NCBI GenBank assembly: GCA_050486405.1
Contig: JBJHDF010000002.1
Span: 62,001 to 126,000, forward strand
DNA length: 64,000 bases
From: JBJHDF01 sp050486405
GTDB lineage: Bacteria > Pseudomonadota > Gammaproteobacteria > Pseudomonadales > Cellvibrionaceae
Direction of reading: 5' to 3'
A model generated the notes under the pieces. It was not told the origin of the DNA. It saw nothing but the letters and a program-made list of their open reading frames with translations, and made no database searches. The first letter of the stretch is position 1, and each line of letters opens with the position of its first letter. The translations under genes and the position numbers were made by a program. This document shows positions 27,019-36,526 of this stretch, one piece after another.

Positions 27019-28191
27019 ATGTATCAGGTGATATTCAACACCCACGATGTTGTGCTGCTGATGACAGCATATCAGTGCATTCTGTTCGCCATTTTGTTGC
27101 TGACCGTTCGGCACGAGTCGCGTCTGCGCAACATCCTGCTGGCGCTTTTTTTGCTGCAGCATGCGGCCATTCCGATTGACATACTGGTCAATTTTGGCGC
27201 GGAATTTCGCCGTATCGCAATGGACTACTCGCCCAATCTGTACTACGTGTTTGACTACGGCTATTGGTTGGAAGGGCCGCTACTCCTGTGGTATACCCGC
27301 TCCCTGGTGTATAAAAACTACTCGCTCAAATGGAAGGATTCGCTCTATCTGTTGCCGGCGGTGTGTTATTTCATCTATCAATATTTCTTCTATTACAGCT
27401 TGGATTACGACGTCAAGCAAGCGATTCAGGAAGGATATGAACTACAGTATTCGCCACAGTACATGCATTACGTCAACCTGTTCCGGGAGCTGTTTCGGGT
27501 GACGCTTGGCGGTTTGTGTTTGCTGGAGCTGTATAGATACAGAAAGCATCTCAAGCGCAACTTTTCCGATATCGAAAAGTTGGACCTCACGTGGTTGACC
27601 CTGCTGGTGATCGGTTTCCTGATTATTCGGTCTTGGGCTGTGGTTGTTATGATCTCCGTGATGCTTGTCGTGATCCACGGGTTGCCGCTGGACTTTGAAA
27701 TTGTCGGATTAATAGGAAACTACACCACCTTTGTGCTGATCAGTATGCTGATTTTTTTCAGCCTGAGACACTCCAGCATATGTGAAGGGATAGATCATAA
27801 GTCGGTTGATGTTGCTGGCAGAGACAAGGCGCCTCGGGTACAGCCCGAGCATGCTGAGCAGATTACGCGCGCCATGGAGGAGGACAAGCTCTACACTGAA
27901 TCCATTAATCTTGATCGATTGGCGGAACATCTCGGCTTGCCTTCGCGAGTGGTTTCAGGTGTCATCAATCGGCATTTTCAGTGTAACTTTTTTGAGTTTG
28001 TCAACGGCTATCGTGTGGACGCAGCCAAGCGCCTGCTGGGTGACAAAAAACATGCAGATAAAAGTGTATTGTCGATAATGTACGATGTGGGGTTCAATAG
28101 TAAGGCCACTTTCAACACACTGTTTAAGAAAAAGTATGGCATGACGCCGAGCGAGTACCGAAATTCGGCATTGAAAAATGTGGATAACTGA
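27019..28191 (+). CDS. Membrane-bound AraC-family regulator
   Basis: A 390-residue protein with about seven hydrophobic segments over residues 1-255 (for example LMTAYQCILFAILLLTV and YTTFVLISMLIFFSL), then a short linker and a C-terminal AraC/XylS helix-turn-helix domain (about 290-385) with INLDRLAEHLGLPSRVVSGV, NGYRVDAAKRLLG and the second helix SIMYDVGFNSKATFNTLFKK, ending in YGMTPSEYR. Such regulators sense a signal in the membrane and act on DNA directly. The ligand is unknown. Its TGA overlaps the dtd ATG (ACTGATG at 28188-28193), an odd coupling. Base composition is more AT-rich than in neighbouring genes. Confidence 0.9.
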   Translation: MYQVIFNTHDVVLLMTAYQCILFAILLLTVRHESRLRNILLALFLLQHAAIPIDILVNFGAEFRRIAMDYSPNLYYVFDYGYWLEGPLLLWYTRSLVYKNYSLKWKDSLYLLPAVCYFIYQYFFYYSLDYDVKQAIQEGYELQYSPQYMHYVNLFRELFRVTLGGLCLLELYRYRKHLKRNFSDIEKLDLTWLTLLVIGFLIIRSWAVVVMISVMLVVIHGLPLDFEIVGLIGNYTTFVLISMLIFFSLRHSSICEGIDHKSVDVAGRDKAPRVQPEHAEQITRAMEEDKLYTESINLDRLAEHLGLPSRVVSGVINRHFQCNFFEFVNGYRVDAAKRLLGDKKHADKSVLSIMYDVGFNSKATFNTLFKKKYGMTPSEYRNSALKNVDN

Positions 28192-28631
28192 TGCGTGGGT
28201 TGATTCAGAGAGTAAATCGGGCGTCAGTCTCTGTTGCGGGTGAGACTGTCGGCAGTATCGATACTGGAATTTTGCTGCTGCTCGGTATTGCAGCGGCTGA
28301 TTCGGAAGCTCAGGCTGGCAGAATGCTGGACAAACTGTTGGGCTATCGAATCTTCCCTGATCAAGATGGGCGCATGAACCTGAATGTACAGGATGCCGCT
28401 GGTGGCGTACTGGTGGTATCGCAGTTTACGCTGGTGGCGGATACTGCAAAAGGCTTGCGGCCTGGCTTCTCGTCCGCTGCAGACCCCGCGCGCGCGGAAA
28501 ATCTGTACGCCTACTTTGTCGAACAATTGCGTCAGCGACACCACCGGGTTGCAACCGGGGTGTTTGCTGCCAATATGCAGGTCAGTTTGGAAAATGATGG
28601 ACCCGTAACATTTATCTTGGACGTTAATTAA
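28191..28631 (+). CDS. dtd: D-aminoacyl-tRNA deacylase Dtd
   Basis: Dtd hydrolyses D-amino acids (and glycine on tRNA-Ala) from tRNA, a proofreading step. The 146-residue length is typical. MRGLIQRVNRASVSVAGE opens the fold, SQFTLVADTAKGLRPGF is the catalytic SQFT motif with its Thr, and NDGPVTFIL carries the cross-subunit Gly-cisPro element. The family usually has KGNRPSF, here KGLRPGF, a mild variation. It starts within the stop of the AraC regulator gene. Confidence 0.95.
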   Translation: MRGLIQRVNRASVSVAGETVGSIDTGILLLLGIAAADSEAQAGRMLDKLLGYRIFPDQDGRMNLNVQDAAGGVLVVSQFTLVADTAKGLRPGFSSAADPARAENLYAYFVEQLRQRHHRVATGVFAANMQVSLENDGPVTFILDVN

Positions 28632-28636
28632 TCTGG

Positions 28637-29518
28637 ATGAAAGTCATGAAATCATATGCTAAAGCAATGCTTATACTCGTCGTCACTCTTGTTATTTCCA
28701 GTGCTGCCACAGCCGCCTCGGTGTGGGAAATCAGCAAGGACGGCAATACCCTGATTATCGGCGGCACTGTGCATCTGCTCAAGCCCTCGGATTTCCCCTT
28801 GCCTGCCGCCTACGACCGTGCCTTTGAGCGGGCGGATAAGCTCTATTTGGAGGCTGATATGGCCGCCGCCTCATCCATGGAGTTCGGCATGCGGGTGATG
28901 CAGGTGATGATGCTTACCGATGGCACCACCCTGAAGGATCACCTGGAGGAGGAAACTTGGCAGTTGCTGCAGGCCTTTACCGCCGAGCGACAAATACCGG
29001 TAAGTATGCTTACGCCGTTTCGGCCTTCACTGGCTGCCATTACACTCACGGTAATGGAGATGCAACGCCTGGGTATGGGTGACGGCGTCGATATGCACTT
29101 CTACCAGCGCGCTCAGGAAAAAAACATGCCCATGGGCTATCTGGAAACCCTGGACGAGGTGCTTGATTTCATGAAGCTCCTGAACGATCTGGACGGCGAT
29201 GCCATGATGCTCTCCACGCTGCGGGAACTGGAAACCGTCGACGCGCAAATGGCATCAGCCGTGGCCGCCTGGCGCGAGGGTGACATGAAAAAGCTCTACG
29301 CCCTGATGGGTGAAGATATGCGCAAGGAATTTCCGGACATGTACGATGCATTGTTGACCCAGCGCAACAAGAGTTGGTTCAAACATATGACTGGCTTACT
29401 GGAAACGCCGGAAGTGGAGTTTGTGCTGGTGGGTGCCCTGCACACCGCTGGCCCCAGCAGCCTGCTGAAAATGTTTGCAGACGCCGGCTATACCGTCAAA
29501 CCGCTAGCGGCGGAATAA
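28637..29518 (+). CDS. TraB/GumN family protein, secreted
   Basis: A 293-residue exported protein with a Sec signal (about residues 1-26, ending TAA-ASVW). It has the TraB/GumN/TIKI landmarks: IIGGTVHLL near residue 41, DKLYLEADM, and the C-terminal VLVGALHTAGPSSLLKMFAD. Related eukaryotic TIKI proteins are metalloproteases and the Gly-x-x-His motifs are thought to be active-site elements; bacterial roles are unclear. A second in-frame ATG three codons in is an alternative start. The 3' end overlaps the convergent ubiB gene by 15 bases. Confidence 0.9.
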   Translation: MKVMKSYAKAMLILVVTLVISSAATAASVWEISKDGNTLIIGGTVHLLKPSDFPLPAAYDRAFERADKLYLEADMAAASSMEFGMRVMQVMMLTDGTTLKDHLEEETWQLLQAFTAERQIPVSMLTPFRPSLAAITLTVMEMQRLGMGDGVDMHFYQRAQEKNMPMGYLETLDEVLDFMKLLNDLDGDAMMLSTLRELETVDAQMASAVAAWREGDMKKLYALMGEDMRKEFPDMYDALLTQRNKSWFKHMTGLLETPEVEFVLVGALHTAGPSSLLKMFADAGYTVKPLAAE

Positions 29519-31159
29519 CAGCGCCGCCAGACCCAGCCCCGTCAGCAGCCAGCTGGCGGCGGGCACCCGGGTCCAGTCCACCTGCGTGACCCAGCTCTGA
29601 TTGTCGATCGCCGGCCAGGCGATAAGCGCGGCGGCGCCCAGCGCCAGCAGTCCCACCAGTGTTCTGCGCCGTTGGGCGCGTTCCTGTTGCTGTCGTGCTT
29701 CCTGTTGTTGCCGGGTCTTTTCCAGTTGCGGCGCCAGTTCACCTAGATTCTGCATTTGTTGTAAACCATTGAACACCAGCTCCGGCACCTGGGGAAACTT
29801 CTCCATCCACTCGGGTGCGTAGCGTTTCAGTTCACCCCAAAGCTCCACCGGATGAAAGCGGTTTTTCAGCCAGCGCTCCAGAAAGGGATGGGCGGTGGCC
29901 CAGAGATCCAGCTCCGGGTAGAGCTGACGACCCAGGCCCTCGACATTGATCAGGGTTTTTTCCAGCAGCACCAGTTGCGGTTGCACTTCCATATCGAAGC
30001 GCCGTGCGGTGCGGAACAGCTTGAGCATCACATGGCCGAAGGAAATGTCTTTCAGCGGCCGCTCAAAAATGGGTTCGCACACCGTGCGCACCGCCGCTTC
30101 CAGCTCTTCCACCCGGGTGGTTTCCGGCACCCAACCGCTCTGCACGTGCAGTTCCGCCACCTGGCGGTAGTCGCGGCGGAACATGGCCAGCAGGTTGCGC
30201 GCCAGGTAATACTGGTCGGCCCGGGTCAGCGAGCCGACAATGGCCATGTCCACAGCCATGTACCGGGGTTTGTCCGGGTTACCGTGGGCAACAAAGATAT
30301 TGCCCGGGTGCATGTCGGCGTGAAAGAAATTGTGCTCGAACACCTGGGTGAAAAATATCTCCACACCCCTTTCCGCCAGCGCTTTGAAATCCGTATTCTG
30401 CGCCCGCAGTGCCTCCAGGTCCGTGACCGGAATACCGGAGATGCGCTCCATCACCAGCACCTTCTCGCGGGTGTAATCCCAGTGCACTTCCGGCACATAG
30501 AGCAGCGGTGAGTTGAGAAAGTTGCGCCGCAACAGCGAGGCGTTGGCCGCTTCACGCTGCATGTCCAACTCGTCGAAAATGGTGATGCGGTAGTCCTGCA
30601 CCACTTCCACCGGGCGCATGCGCCGCCCGTCCGGGCTGTACTTCTCAAGCAGCCGCGCCAACATCAACATCAGGCGGATGTCCTGCTCGATGATCTTTTC
30701 GATGCCCGGGCGAATCACCTTGATCACCACGGCCCTGCCGTCGTGCAGGGTGGCGCCGTGCACCTGGGCCACGGACGCCGACGCCAGGGGTTCGGACTCG
30801 TAGCTTTGAAACAGCTCGGTGACACTCTGGCCCAGTGCCTCTTCCACCAGGGCGCGAAAGCGCTGGCTGTCGAAGGGTGGTACCTTGTCCTGCAGGGCGT
30901 TGAGTTCGCGCACATAGTGATCGGGTACCAGATCCGGGCGCGTAGACAGCAACTGCCCGAACTTGACGAAGATGGGGCCAAGGTCTTCGAAGGCCCGGCG
31001 CAGGCGTTCGCCTTCGGAGAGTTTCGGCGCCGGCCACAGCCGCCAGGGCAGCAGCAACAGACGCAGACCCGGCGGCAGCGACCGGCGCGGCAGCAGTTGA
31101 TCCAGCCGGTAGCGGACCAGGGTGCGCAGAATTTTCAGGGTGCGAAAAAAAACAGCCAA
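29504..31159 (-). CDS. ubiB: Ubiquinone biosynthesis regulatory kinase-like protein UbiB
   Basis: UbiB is an atypical kinase/ATPase of the ABC1/ADCK family needed for ubiquinone synthesis, thought to extract or deliver membrane intermediates. The 551-residue protein has the invariant KxGQ motif in FVKFGQLLSTRPDLVP, the A-rich loop ASASVAQVHGA, VIKVIRPGIEKIIEQD, and the catalytic NFFHADMHPGNIFV. The C-terminus has two membrane helices (LVGLLALGAAALIAWPAI and SWLLTGLGLAALLF), as in E. coli. It is the last gene of ubiE-ubiJ-ubiB, starting three bases after ubiJ. Confidence 0.97.
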   Translation of the reverse strand: MAVFFRTLKILRTLVRYRLDQLLPRRSLPPGLRLLLLPWRLWPAPKLSEGERLRRAFEDLGPIFVKFGQLLSTRPDLVPDHYVRELNALQDKVPPFDSQRFRALVEEALGQSVTELFQSYESEPLASASVAQVHGATLHDGRAVVIKVIRPGIEKIIEQDIRLMLMLARLLEKYSPDGRRMRPVEVVQDYRITIFDELDMQREAANASLLRRNFLNSPLLYVPEVHWDYTREKVLVMERISGIPVTDLEALRAQNTDFKALAERGVEIFFTQVFEHNFFHADMHPGNIFVAHGNPDKPRYMAVDMAIVGSLTRADQYYLARNLLAMFRRDYRQVAELHVQSGWVPETTRVEELEAAVRTVCEPIFERPLKDISFGHVMLKLFRTARRFDMEVQPQLVLLEKTLINVEGLGRQLYPELDLWATAHPFLERWLKNRFHPVELWGELKRYAPEWMEKFPQVPELVFNGLQQMQNLGELAPQLEKTRQQQEARQQQERAQRRRTLVGLLALGAAALIAWPAIDNQSWVTQVDWTRVPAASWLLTGLGLAALLFRR

Positions 31160-31162
31160 GCT

Positions 31163-31792
31163 CTATCCTTCCTTTTCCGTGTCTTGCGCGCGCAGGCCTT
31201 GCAACAGTTGCAGCAGCCTCGCCTCGGCCCGGTCGGTGGCCAGGCGCAGTTGGTCCACCTGCTGGTAGAAATCCCGCAACTCGTTGCCCGAGGGCAGGGC
31301 GCGCAGCTCTTCGGTAAAAAATTCGCTCAGCAGACGCTGGCCGCTGCGCTGCCGGTCCCGCAGCCAACCGAAACCCCGGCGCAGCACTATGGCGCCCTGG
31401 TGGCCGACCACATCACCGAGCAATTGGCTCAGGCATTCTTCCCAGTCGATGTCCAGGCGTGCCAGTATACGCCGCAGTTCCAGCAGCAGCGCCGCGTCGC
31501 CCTCCACCACCACGCCGGTGTCGTGCGGGCTGGCGCCGCCGGCCGTTTGCAGCAGCGCTGTCAGCGAGCCGCGCAGGTGTGTGTCCGGTGTCTGGCCGCA
31601 TTCACCCTGTAACTGAAGTCCCTGGGCGTCCGGCACCAGGTACACGGTAACCGCCGGCGCGCTGCAGGTGACGGCCAGTACCCGGCCCGACAGTTTGCCC
31701 AGGGCCAGGCGGCTGCCCGGGTCCAGGGTCAGGGCGCGGTCGAGCAGGGTCTGGACCGAAGTCAGGGCGGCGGCGGTCAAGGGGGTCATCAT
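31163..31792 (-). CDS. ubiJ: Ubiquinone biosynthesis accessory factor UbiJ (SCP2 domain)
   Basis: UbiJ is a lipid-binding scaffold of the soluble ubiquinone-synthesis complex. The 209-residue protein has an N-terminal SCP2-like domain (residues 10-110: LALGKLSGRVLAVT, TVYLVPDAQGLQLQGE, TPDTHLRGSLTALLQ) and a C-terminal helical/coiled-coil part rich in Leu, Arg and Gln (DFYQQVDQLRLATDRAEARL). Overall similarity in this family is low, so the position between ubiE and ubiB is the strongest support. Confidence 0.92.
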   Translation of the reverse strand: MMTPLTAAALTSVQTLLDRALTLDPGSRLALGKLSGRVLAVTCSAPAVTVYLVPDAQGLQLQGECGQTPDTHLRGSLTALLQTAGGASPHDTGVVVEGDAALLLELRRILARLDIDWEECLSQLLGDVVGHQGAIVLRRGFGWLRDRQRSGQRLLSEFFTEELRALPSGNELRDFYQQVDQLRLATDRAEARLLQLLQGLRAQDTEKEG

Positions 31793-31795
31793 GGC

Positions 31796-32545
31796 TCAGG
31801 GTTTCACGCCCTTGTGCAGGGCCACGATCCCGCCGGTCATGTTGTGATATTCGGTGTTCACGAAGCCGGCGGCGGCCATCATGGCCTTCAGGGTTTCCTG
31901 ATCCGGGTGCACACGGATGGACTCGGCCAGATAACGGTAGCTGTCGGCGTCGCCGGTGACCAGTTGTCCCATGCGCGGCAGTACATTGAAGGAATAGGTG
32001 TCGTAGGCTTTCTCCAGCAGGGCGTTGCGCGGCCTGGAGAACTCCAGTACCAGCAGTCGGCCGCCGGGCTTGAGCACCCGCAGCATGGAGGCCAGGGCCA
32101 GATCCTTGTCGGTGACGTTGCGCAGGCCAAAGGCGATGCTGACGATATCGAAGTGATTGTCGGGGAAGGGCAGGTACTGGGCGTCGGCCTGCACATAGCG
32201 CAGGTTGGCGGCGTCGCCCCGGTCCAGCAGCCGATCCCGGCCCACATTCAGCATGGAGGCGTTGATGTCCGCCAGCACCACCTCGCCCTCATCGCCCACC
32301 CGCCGGGCAAAGGCGTGACTCAGATCGCCGGTGCCGCCGGCGATGTCCAGCACCTTTTGCCCCGGGCGCACCGCCGAGACTTCGATGGTGTAGCGCTTCC
32401 ACAGCCGGTGAATGCCGCCGGACATCAGGTCGTTCATCAGGTCGTAGCGGGCCGCGACCGAATGAAAAACATCGGCCACGCGATGGGCCTTTTCCTCCAC
32501 AGGGATTTCCTGGTAGCCAAAATGGGTGGTTTTCCGGTCGGACAT
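31796..32545 (-). CDS. ubiE: Ubiquinone/menaquinone C-methyltransferase UbiE
   Basis: A class I SAM methyltransferase that methylates the benzoquinol (and naphthoquinol) ring. The 249-residue protein has THFGYQEIPVEEKAHRV at the N-terminus, YDLMNDLMSGGIHRLWK, motif I LDIAGGTGDLSHAFA, ADINASMLNVGRDRL, FDIVSIAFGLRNVTDK and FVNTEYHNMTGGIVALHKG at the end, all diagnostic of UbiE. It is the first gene of the ubiEJB operon and is divergent from the DUF2799 lipoprotein. Confidence 0.97.
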   Translation of the reverse strand: MSDRKTTHFGYQEIPVEEKAHRVADVFHSVAARYDLMNDLMSGGIHRLWKRYTIEVSAVRPGQKVLDIAGGTGDLSHAFARRVGDEGEVVLADINASMLNVGRDRLLDRGDAANLRYVQADAQYLPFPDNHFDIVSIAFGLRNVTDKDLALASMLRVLKPGGRLLVLEFSRPRNALLEKAYDTYSFNVLPRMGQLVTGDADSYRYLAESIRVHPDQETLKAMMAAAGFVNTEYHNMTGGIVALHKGVKP

Positions 32546-32671
32546 ACAAATTCCGCTGTGGGCGCTGCGCGGGGCAGCGCGATTGAAGGGTGAACCAAGC
32601 TGGTCTATTGTACAATGCTGGGGTTTGAAAGCCAGAGCACCTTCCTATTCAAGCGGCGCAAGGAGAAAACC

Positions 32672-33304
32672 ATGAAAAGAACGACCGTCTTTCCGCTGTT
32701 GCTGCTGGCGCTGGTTATGGCTGGCTGTTCGACCATGGGCAAGCGCGAGTGCGTGAACGCCGACTGGCGCCTGGTGGGCTTTGGCGATGGCACCCAGGGC
32801 CGGCCCCTGTCTCGTCTGGATGACCACCGTCGCGCCTGTGCCCGGGTGGATGTGGTGCCGGACCAGCAGCAGTACCGTATCGGCCATGCCGAGGGTGTCC
32901 GGGAGTACTGCACCGCTCATCGGGGCTACACCGAGGGTGTTCGGGGTGCTACCTATCACGGCGTCTGCCCCGACGATTTGGACCGGGAGTTCCGTCGCGC
33001 CTACAATGATGGTCGTGAACTGCACGCGGTGACCAGCGCCCTGGCCGCGGTCAACAGCACCCTGAGCGGCTACTACGCTCGCATCGATGTGATTGAGAAG
33101 GATATTGCCGAGCGGGAGCGGGCCATTGTCAGCGATACCAGCACCGCTGACTCCCGGCGCGAGCACCTGGACAATATCCGCAGCCTGCGCGAGGAACTGT
33201 CCGGCATTCACGATGCCATGTTTGCCGCCGAGTATGATCGCAACCGGTTGGAAGAGGAGTTGGAAGCCCTGTACAACTACCATCGCCGGCTGGGATATCG
33301 GTAA
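32672..33304 (+). CDS. DUF2799 domain lipoprotein (copy 1)
   Basis: Start ATG 32672 has AAGGAG seven bases upstream; the longer frame adds an unconvincing leader. The 210-residue product has a lipoprotein signal (LVMAGCS, Cys18), then the DUF2799 core: CVNADWRLVGFGDG, RVDVVPDQQQYRIGHAEGVREYC, YTEGVRGATY and FRRAYNDGREL (longer block given here in pieces), and a C-terminal coiled coil of about 90 residues (AAVNSTLSGYYARIDVIEKD onward). Family function is unknown. A shorter paralogue lies at 60613-61062. Confidence 0.85.
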   Translation: MKRTTVFPLLLLALVMAGCSTMGKRECVNADWRLVGFGDGTQGRPLSRLDDHRRACARVDVVPDQQQYRIGHAEGVREYCTAHRGYTEGVRGATYHGVCPDDLDREFRRAYNDGRELHAVTSALAAVNSTLSGYYARIDVIEKDIAERERAIVSDTSTADSRREHLDNIRSLREELSGIHDAMFAAEYDRNRLEEELEALYNYHRRLGYR

Positions 33305-33328
33305 AAGCTACCAGGAGTTATACCCACC

Positions 33329-34690
33329 TTGAGTTTGCACCGCTCGAAAGCCTTCTGGTGGTCGGTGGCGGTGCTGGTGTTGCCAGTAGCCGCCCAGATG
33401 CTGCTGCAGTCGCTGCTGGGCATGGCCGACGTCATGATGGTCAGCAGTCTGGGCACCACCGCCGTGGCGGCGGTGGGCCTGGCCGCCAAGATCCACTTCC
33501 TGCTGATCGTGTTGATGAATGGCCTGGGCACCGGTTGCAGCGTGTTGGTCTCGCAGTACACCGGCGCCAGGGATTTCCCCAGTTGCCAGCGCATCATGGC
33601 GGTGACCCTGCTGGTGGGCGCCGTGGCCATGGTGCCCTTCACTCTGCTGTTTGCCGTCAACCCCGGCTGGTGGCTCAGCCTGGTCAACCCCGACCCGGAA
33701 GTGGTGGCCCTGGCGGCCCGCTATCTGGTGATTACCTCGCCGGTGCTGATCGTCACCCAGTTGATCGTCGCCTACGAGTGCGGTCTGCGTGCCCTGGGCA
33801 ATACCACCATGCCGCTGGTGGCGGGCGCGGTATCCGTGGTGATCAACATTGTCCTCAATTACATCCTGATATTCGGTCATCTGGGTTTCCCCGCCATGGG
33901 GGTGGCTGGCGCTGCCTGGGGTACGCTGGTCGCCCGGATACTGCAATTGCTGTTTATCCTGCTGTGGATCTATCTGGCGCGCCACGGCTTTGCCCTGTCC
34001 CTCAGCCAGTTTCGCGGTGCCCTGGAGCTGGATCGCATCCGGCGCTTCTCCTGGTTCGTACTGCCACTGGTGGCCAACTACGCCATCTGGGCCATCGGCA
34101 ACACCGCCTATCACCTGATGACCGGTTTTGCCGGCACCCAGGCGCTGGCGGTCATGGGCGTGATCACCCCGGTGGAGGGAGCCTTCTTCGCGCTGTTCCT
34201 GGGCCTGGCCAATGCCTCCTCAGTGATGGTGGGGCGGGCACTGGGCAGTGGCGACTACGGCCGTGCCTGGCACCTGTACCGCTTTTTTGACCGCCTGACG
34301 CTGGGGTTGGTACTCCTGCTCAGCCTGGTGCTGTGGCTTTGCAAACCCCTGATTCTGGGGATATTTGGTGAAGTGGACGAACAAACCCGGGCGCTGTTGT
34401 CCACCACACTCAATATTTTCTGTCTGCTGGTGTGGGTCAAGGTGATAGTGATGCTGCGCGTGGTGGGCGTGCTGCGGGCCGGGGGAGACAACCGCTTTGT
34501 GCTGGTGGCGGACTCGGTGGCTACCTGGGTATTCGGCCTGCCGGTTTTCGTGTTGGCGGTGTTTTTCTGGGGTTTTGCCTTCCCCATTATCTACACGTTG
34601 CTGTTTCTGGAGGATATTCTGAAGCTGGTGCCGGTCACAAGACGTATCGGCCTGCGCCGTTGGATCAAGAATCTCACTGGCACAGCCTGA
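33329..34690 (+). CDS. MATE family multidrug/Na+ antiporter
   Basis: A 453-residue multidrug and toxin extrusion transporter with twelve predicted membrane helices in two symmetric halves. LPVAAQMLLQSLLGMADVMMV at the start (in parts: LPVAAQMLLQ, SLLGMADVMMV), GLGTGCSVLVSQYTGARD, YECGLRALGNTTMPL and the second-half equivalents (ANASSVMVGRALGSGD, VLRAGGDNRFVLVAD) fit the NorM/DinF-like group. The start is TTG 33329 with AGGAG 12 bases upstream. It lies 24 bases after the DUF2799 gene. Substrates cannot be told from sequence. Confidence 0.92.
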   Translation: MSLHRSKAFWWSVAVLVLPVAAQMLLQSLLGMADVMMVSSLGTTAVAAVGLAAKIHFLLIVLMNGLGTGCSVLVSQYTGARDFPSCQRIMAVTLLVGAVAMVPFTLLFAVNPGWWLSLVNPDPEVVALAARYLVITSPVLIVTQLIVAYECGLRALGNTTMPLVAGAVSVVINIVLNYILIFGHLGFPAMGVAGAAWGTLVARILQLLFILLWIYLARHGFALSLSQFRGALELDRIRRFSWFVLPLVANYAIWAIGNTAYHLMTGFAGTQALAVMGVITPVEGAFFALFLGLANASSVMVGRALGSGDYGRAWHLYRFFDRLTLGLVLLLSLVLWLCKPLILGIFGEVDEQTRALLSTTLNIFCLLVWVKVIVMLRVVGVLRAGGDNRFVLVADSVATWVFGLPVFVLAVFFWGFAFPIIYTLLFLEDILKLVPVTRRIGLRRWIKNLTGTA

Positions 34691-34723
34691 TTGCCCGCGA
34701 CCGGGTATGTCCTTTAGAGTGTC

Positions 34724-36526
34724 ATGTTCATTAAGGCGTCACTAAGACGTAAAGCAAAGCAGTACAGGATTGCTTACTTGTTACCGAAACGTTCCAGTTG
34801 CCACCGCTACTGGCTCCTGCTGATTGCAGTCTGGGCCGGTGCCGTCAGCGCTGCGCCGGTGATCAATATCACCGGTGGCAACGAAGAACTGCGGGAGAAT
34901 GTGCGGCATTTTCTGGCGCTGCAGGACGAACCCTGTGCCACCCCCAACTGGCGGCTGCGCTCCCAACTGCGCGGCGCCGATGCGCAGATCCGCCAGGCCG
35001 GCCAGGCCCTGGGTTATTACCGGATGGAGTTCACCCGGGAACTGATGCGCGACGATGACTGCTGGAGTCTGGACATCCAGTTGCACCCCGGCGACCCGGT
35101 GCGCCTGGCCGAGGTGTCAATAGAGATCCGCGGTGACGGCGCCGACGATTCGGTGTTCCAGTCCCTGCGCCGCGAGCCGGGCTTGCGCGTGGGCGACCGG
35201 CTCAACCACGGCCGCTACGAAAGCCTCAAGAGCCGTTTCGGTGCCCTGGCGGCAGCCCGGGGTTACTTTGACGGTCGCTTCGAGCGCTCCCGGGTGGAGG
35301 TGGACACGGAGAGCAACACCGCCCGGGTGGATATTGTCTACGATACCGGAACCCGCTACCGCTTCGGCGAAATACGCATCGAACACGACATTCTCGATGA
35401 ACGATTCCTGCGCCGCTATCTGAACATTGAACCCGGCGACTACTACGACTCGGATGAGTTGCTGGACCTGAAAACCCTCTACACCGGCAGTGAGTACTTC
35501 AGTCTGGTCAGCGTGGCGCCCCGCCTGCAACAAATGGAAGACGGCGAAGTGCCGGTGGACGTTACCCTGGAGGCGCGCCCGCGCCGGGGTTACTCCGCCG
35601 GTGTTGGCGTTGCCACGGACACTGGGCCGCGCTTGCTGTTCGGCTATCAGGACCGCTACTTCAACGACCGGGGCCACAAGCTCAGCGCTGATCTGAACCT
35701 GTCCCGGGTGCGCTCCAGCCTGCAGGCGGCCTACACCATTCCCATGGCCCGCCCGGCGCAGGAGAGCGTGCGCATATATACCGGCTTCCAGCAGGAAGAC
35801 ACCTCCACCCTGTTCAGCGAGCGCTACACCCTGGGTACCAGCTATACCCGCTGGCACGACAATCAGTGGCTGACCACCTACTCGATCAACTACGAAATGG
35901 AGGATTTCGCGGTGGGCGATGAGGAGGTGCAGCGCTCGCACCTGATCATTCCCGCTTTCAGCCTGTCGCGCACCAAGTCCGACGGCAGCGCCTATCCCAC
36001 CGAGGGTTGGAGCCTGCTGGGCCGGGTGTCCGGTTCGCCGGAAACCCTGGGGTCGGACTTCAGTTTTCTGCAGCTTTATGGCCGCGCCAAATACATTCAG
36101 GCCTTCGCCGGTGGGCGCTTTTTACTGCGCACCGAGGCGGGCACCACCCAGGTGGGCGAGTTTTCCCGCCTGCCGGCGTCGGTGCGTTTTTTCGCCGGTG
36201 GTGACGCCAGTGTGCGGGGTTACAGCTACAAGTCCCTGGGACCAATGGGCCAAAGCCGCATCACTGGCGAGGATATGGTGATCGGTGGCAGACACCTGCT
36301 GGTCAACAGTGTGGAGTACGACTACCGGTTTATGCAGAACTGGGCCCTGGCGGCCTTTTACGACCAGGGCAACGCCTTTGACGGCGGTGAATACAACCTC
36401 AAGCGCGGCGTCGGTGCCGGTGTGCGCTGGCTGTCGCCCATCGGTCCGCTGCGCATCGACATTGCCCGGGCTTTGGATGACAGGCGGGGCTGGAAACTGC
36501 ACCTGAGCATGGGGCCGGATCTGTGA
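34724..36526 (+). CDS. tamA: Outer-membrane assembly factor TamA (Omp85/BamA superfamily)
   Basis: TamA is the outer-membrane half of the translocation and assembly module, involved in inserting some outer-membrane proteins and in lipid transport. The 600-residue protein has a long n-region and signal ending near SAAPV (residue 45), three POTRA domains (about 46-265), and a C-terminal 16-strand barrel with Omp85 motifs RFFAGGDASVRGY and the terminal region GPLRIDIARAL. An earlier start is not needed; the basic n-region is longer than usual, so a downstream start is possible. The end overlaps tamB by four bases (GTGA). Confidence 0.93.
   Translation: MFIKASLRRKAKQYRIAYLLPKRSSCHRYWLLLIAVWAGAVSAAPVINITGGNEELRENVRHFLALQDEPCATPNWRLRSQLRGADAQIRQAGQALGYYRMEFTRELMRDDDCWSLDIQLHPGDPVRLAEVSIEIRGDGADDSVFQSLRREPGLRVGDRLNHGRYESLKSRFGALAAARGYFDGRFERSRVEVDTESNTARVDIVYDTGTRYRFGEIRIEHDILDERFLRRYLNIEPGDYYDSDELLDLKTLYTGSEYFSLVSVAPRLQQMEDGEVPVDVTLEARPRRGYSAGVGVATDTGPRLLFGYQDRYFNDRGHKLSADLNLSRVRSSLQAAYTIPMARPAQESVRIYTGFQQEDTSTLFSERYTLGTSYTRWHDNQWLTTYSINYEMEDFAVGDEEVQRSHLIIPAFSLSRTKSDGSAYPTEGWSLLGRVSGSPETLGSDFSFLQLYGRAKYIQAFAGGRFLLRTEAGTTQVGEFSRLPASVRFFAGGDASVRGYSYKSLGPMGQSRITGEDMVIGGRHLLVNSVEYDYRFMQNWALAAFYDQGNAFDGGEYNLKRGVGAGVRWLSPIGPLRIDIARALDDRRGWKLHLSMGPDL

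Noticed and set aside
32583..32616. Promoter for the DUF2799 lipoprotein (TTGAAG and TACAAT)
   Set aside because: The two boxes are 22 bases apart, too far for a standard sigma70 promoter.
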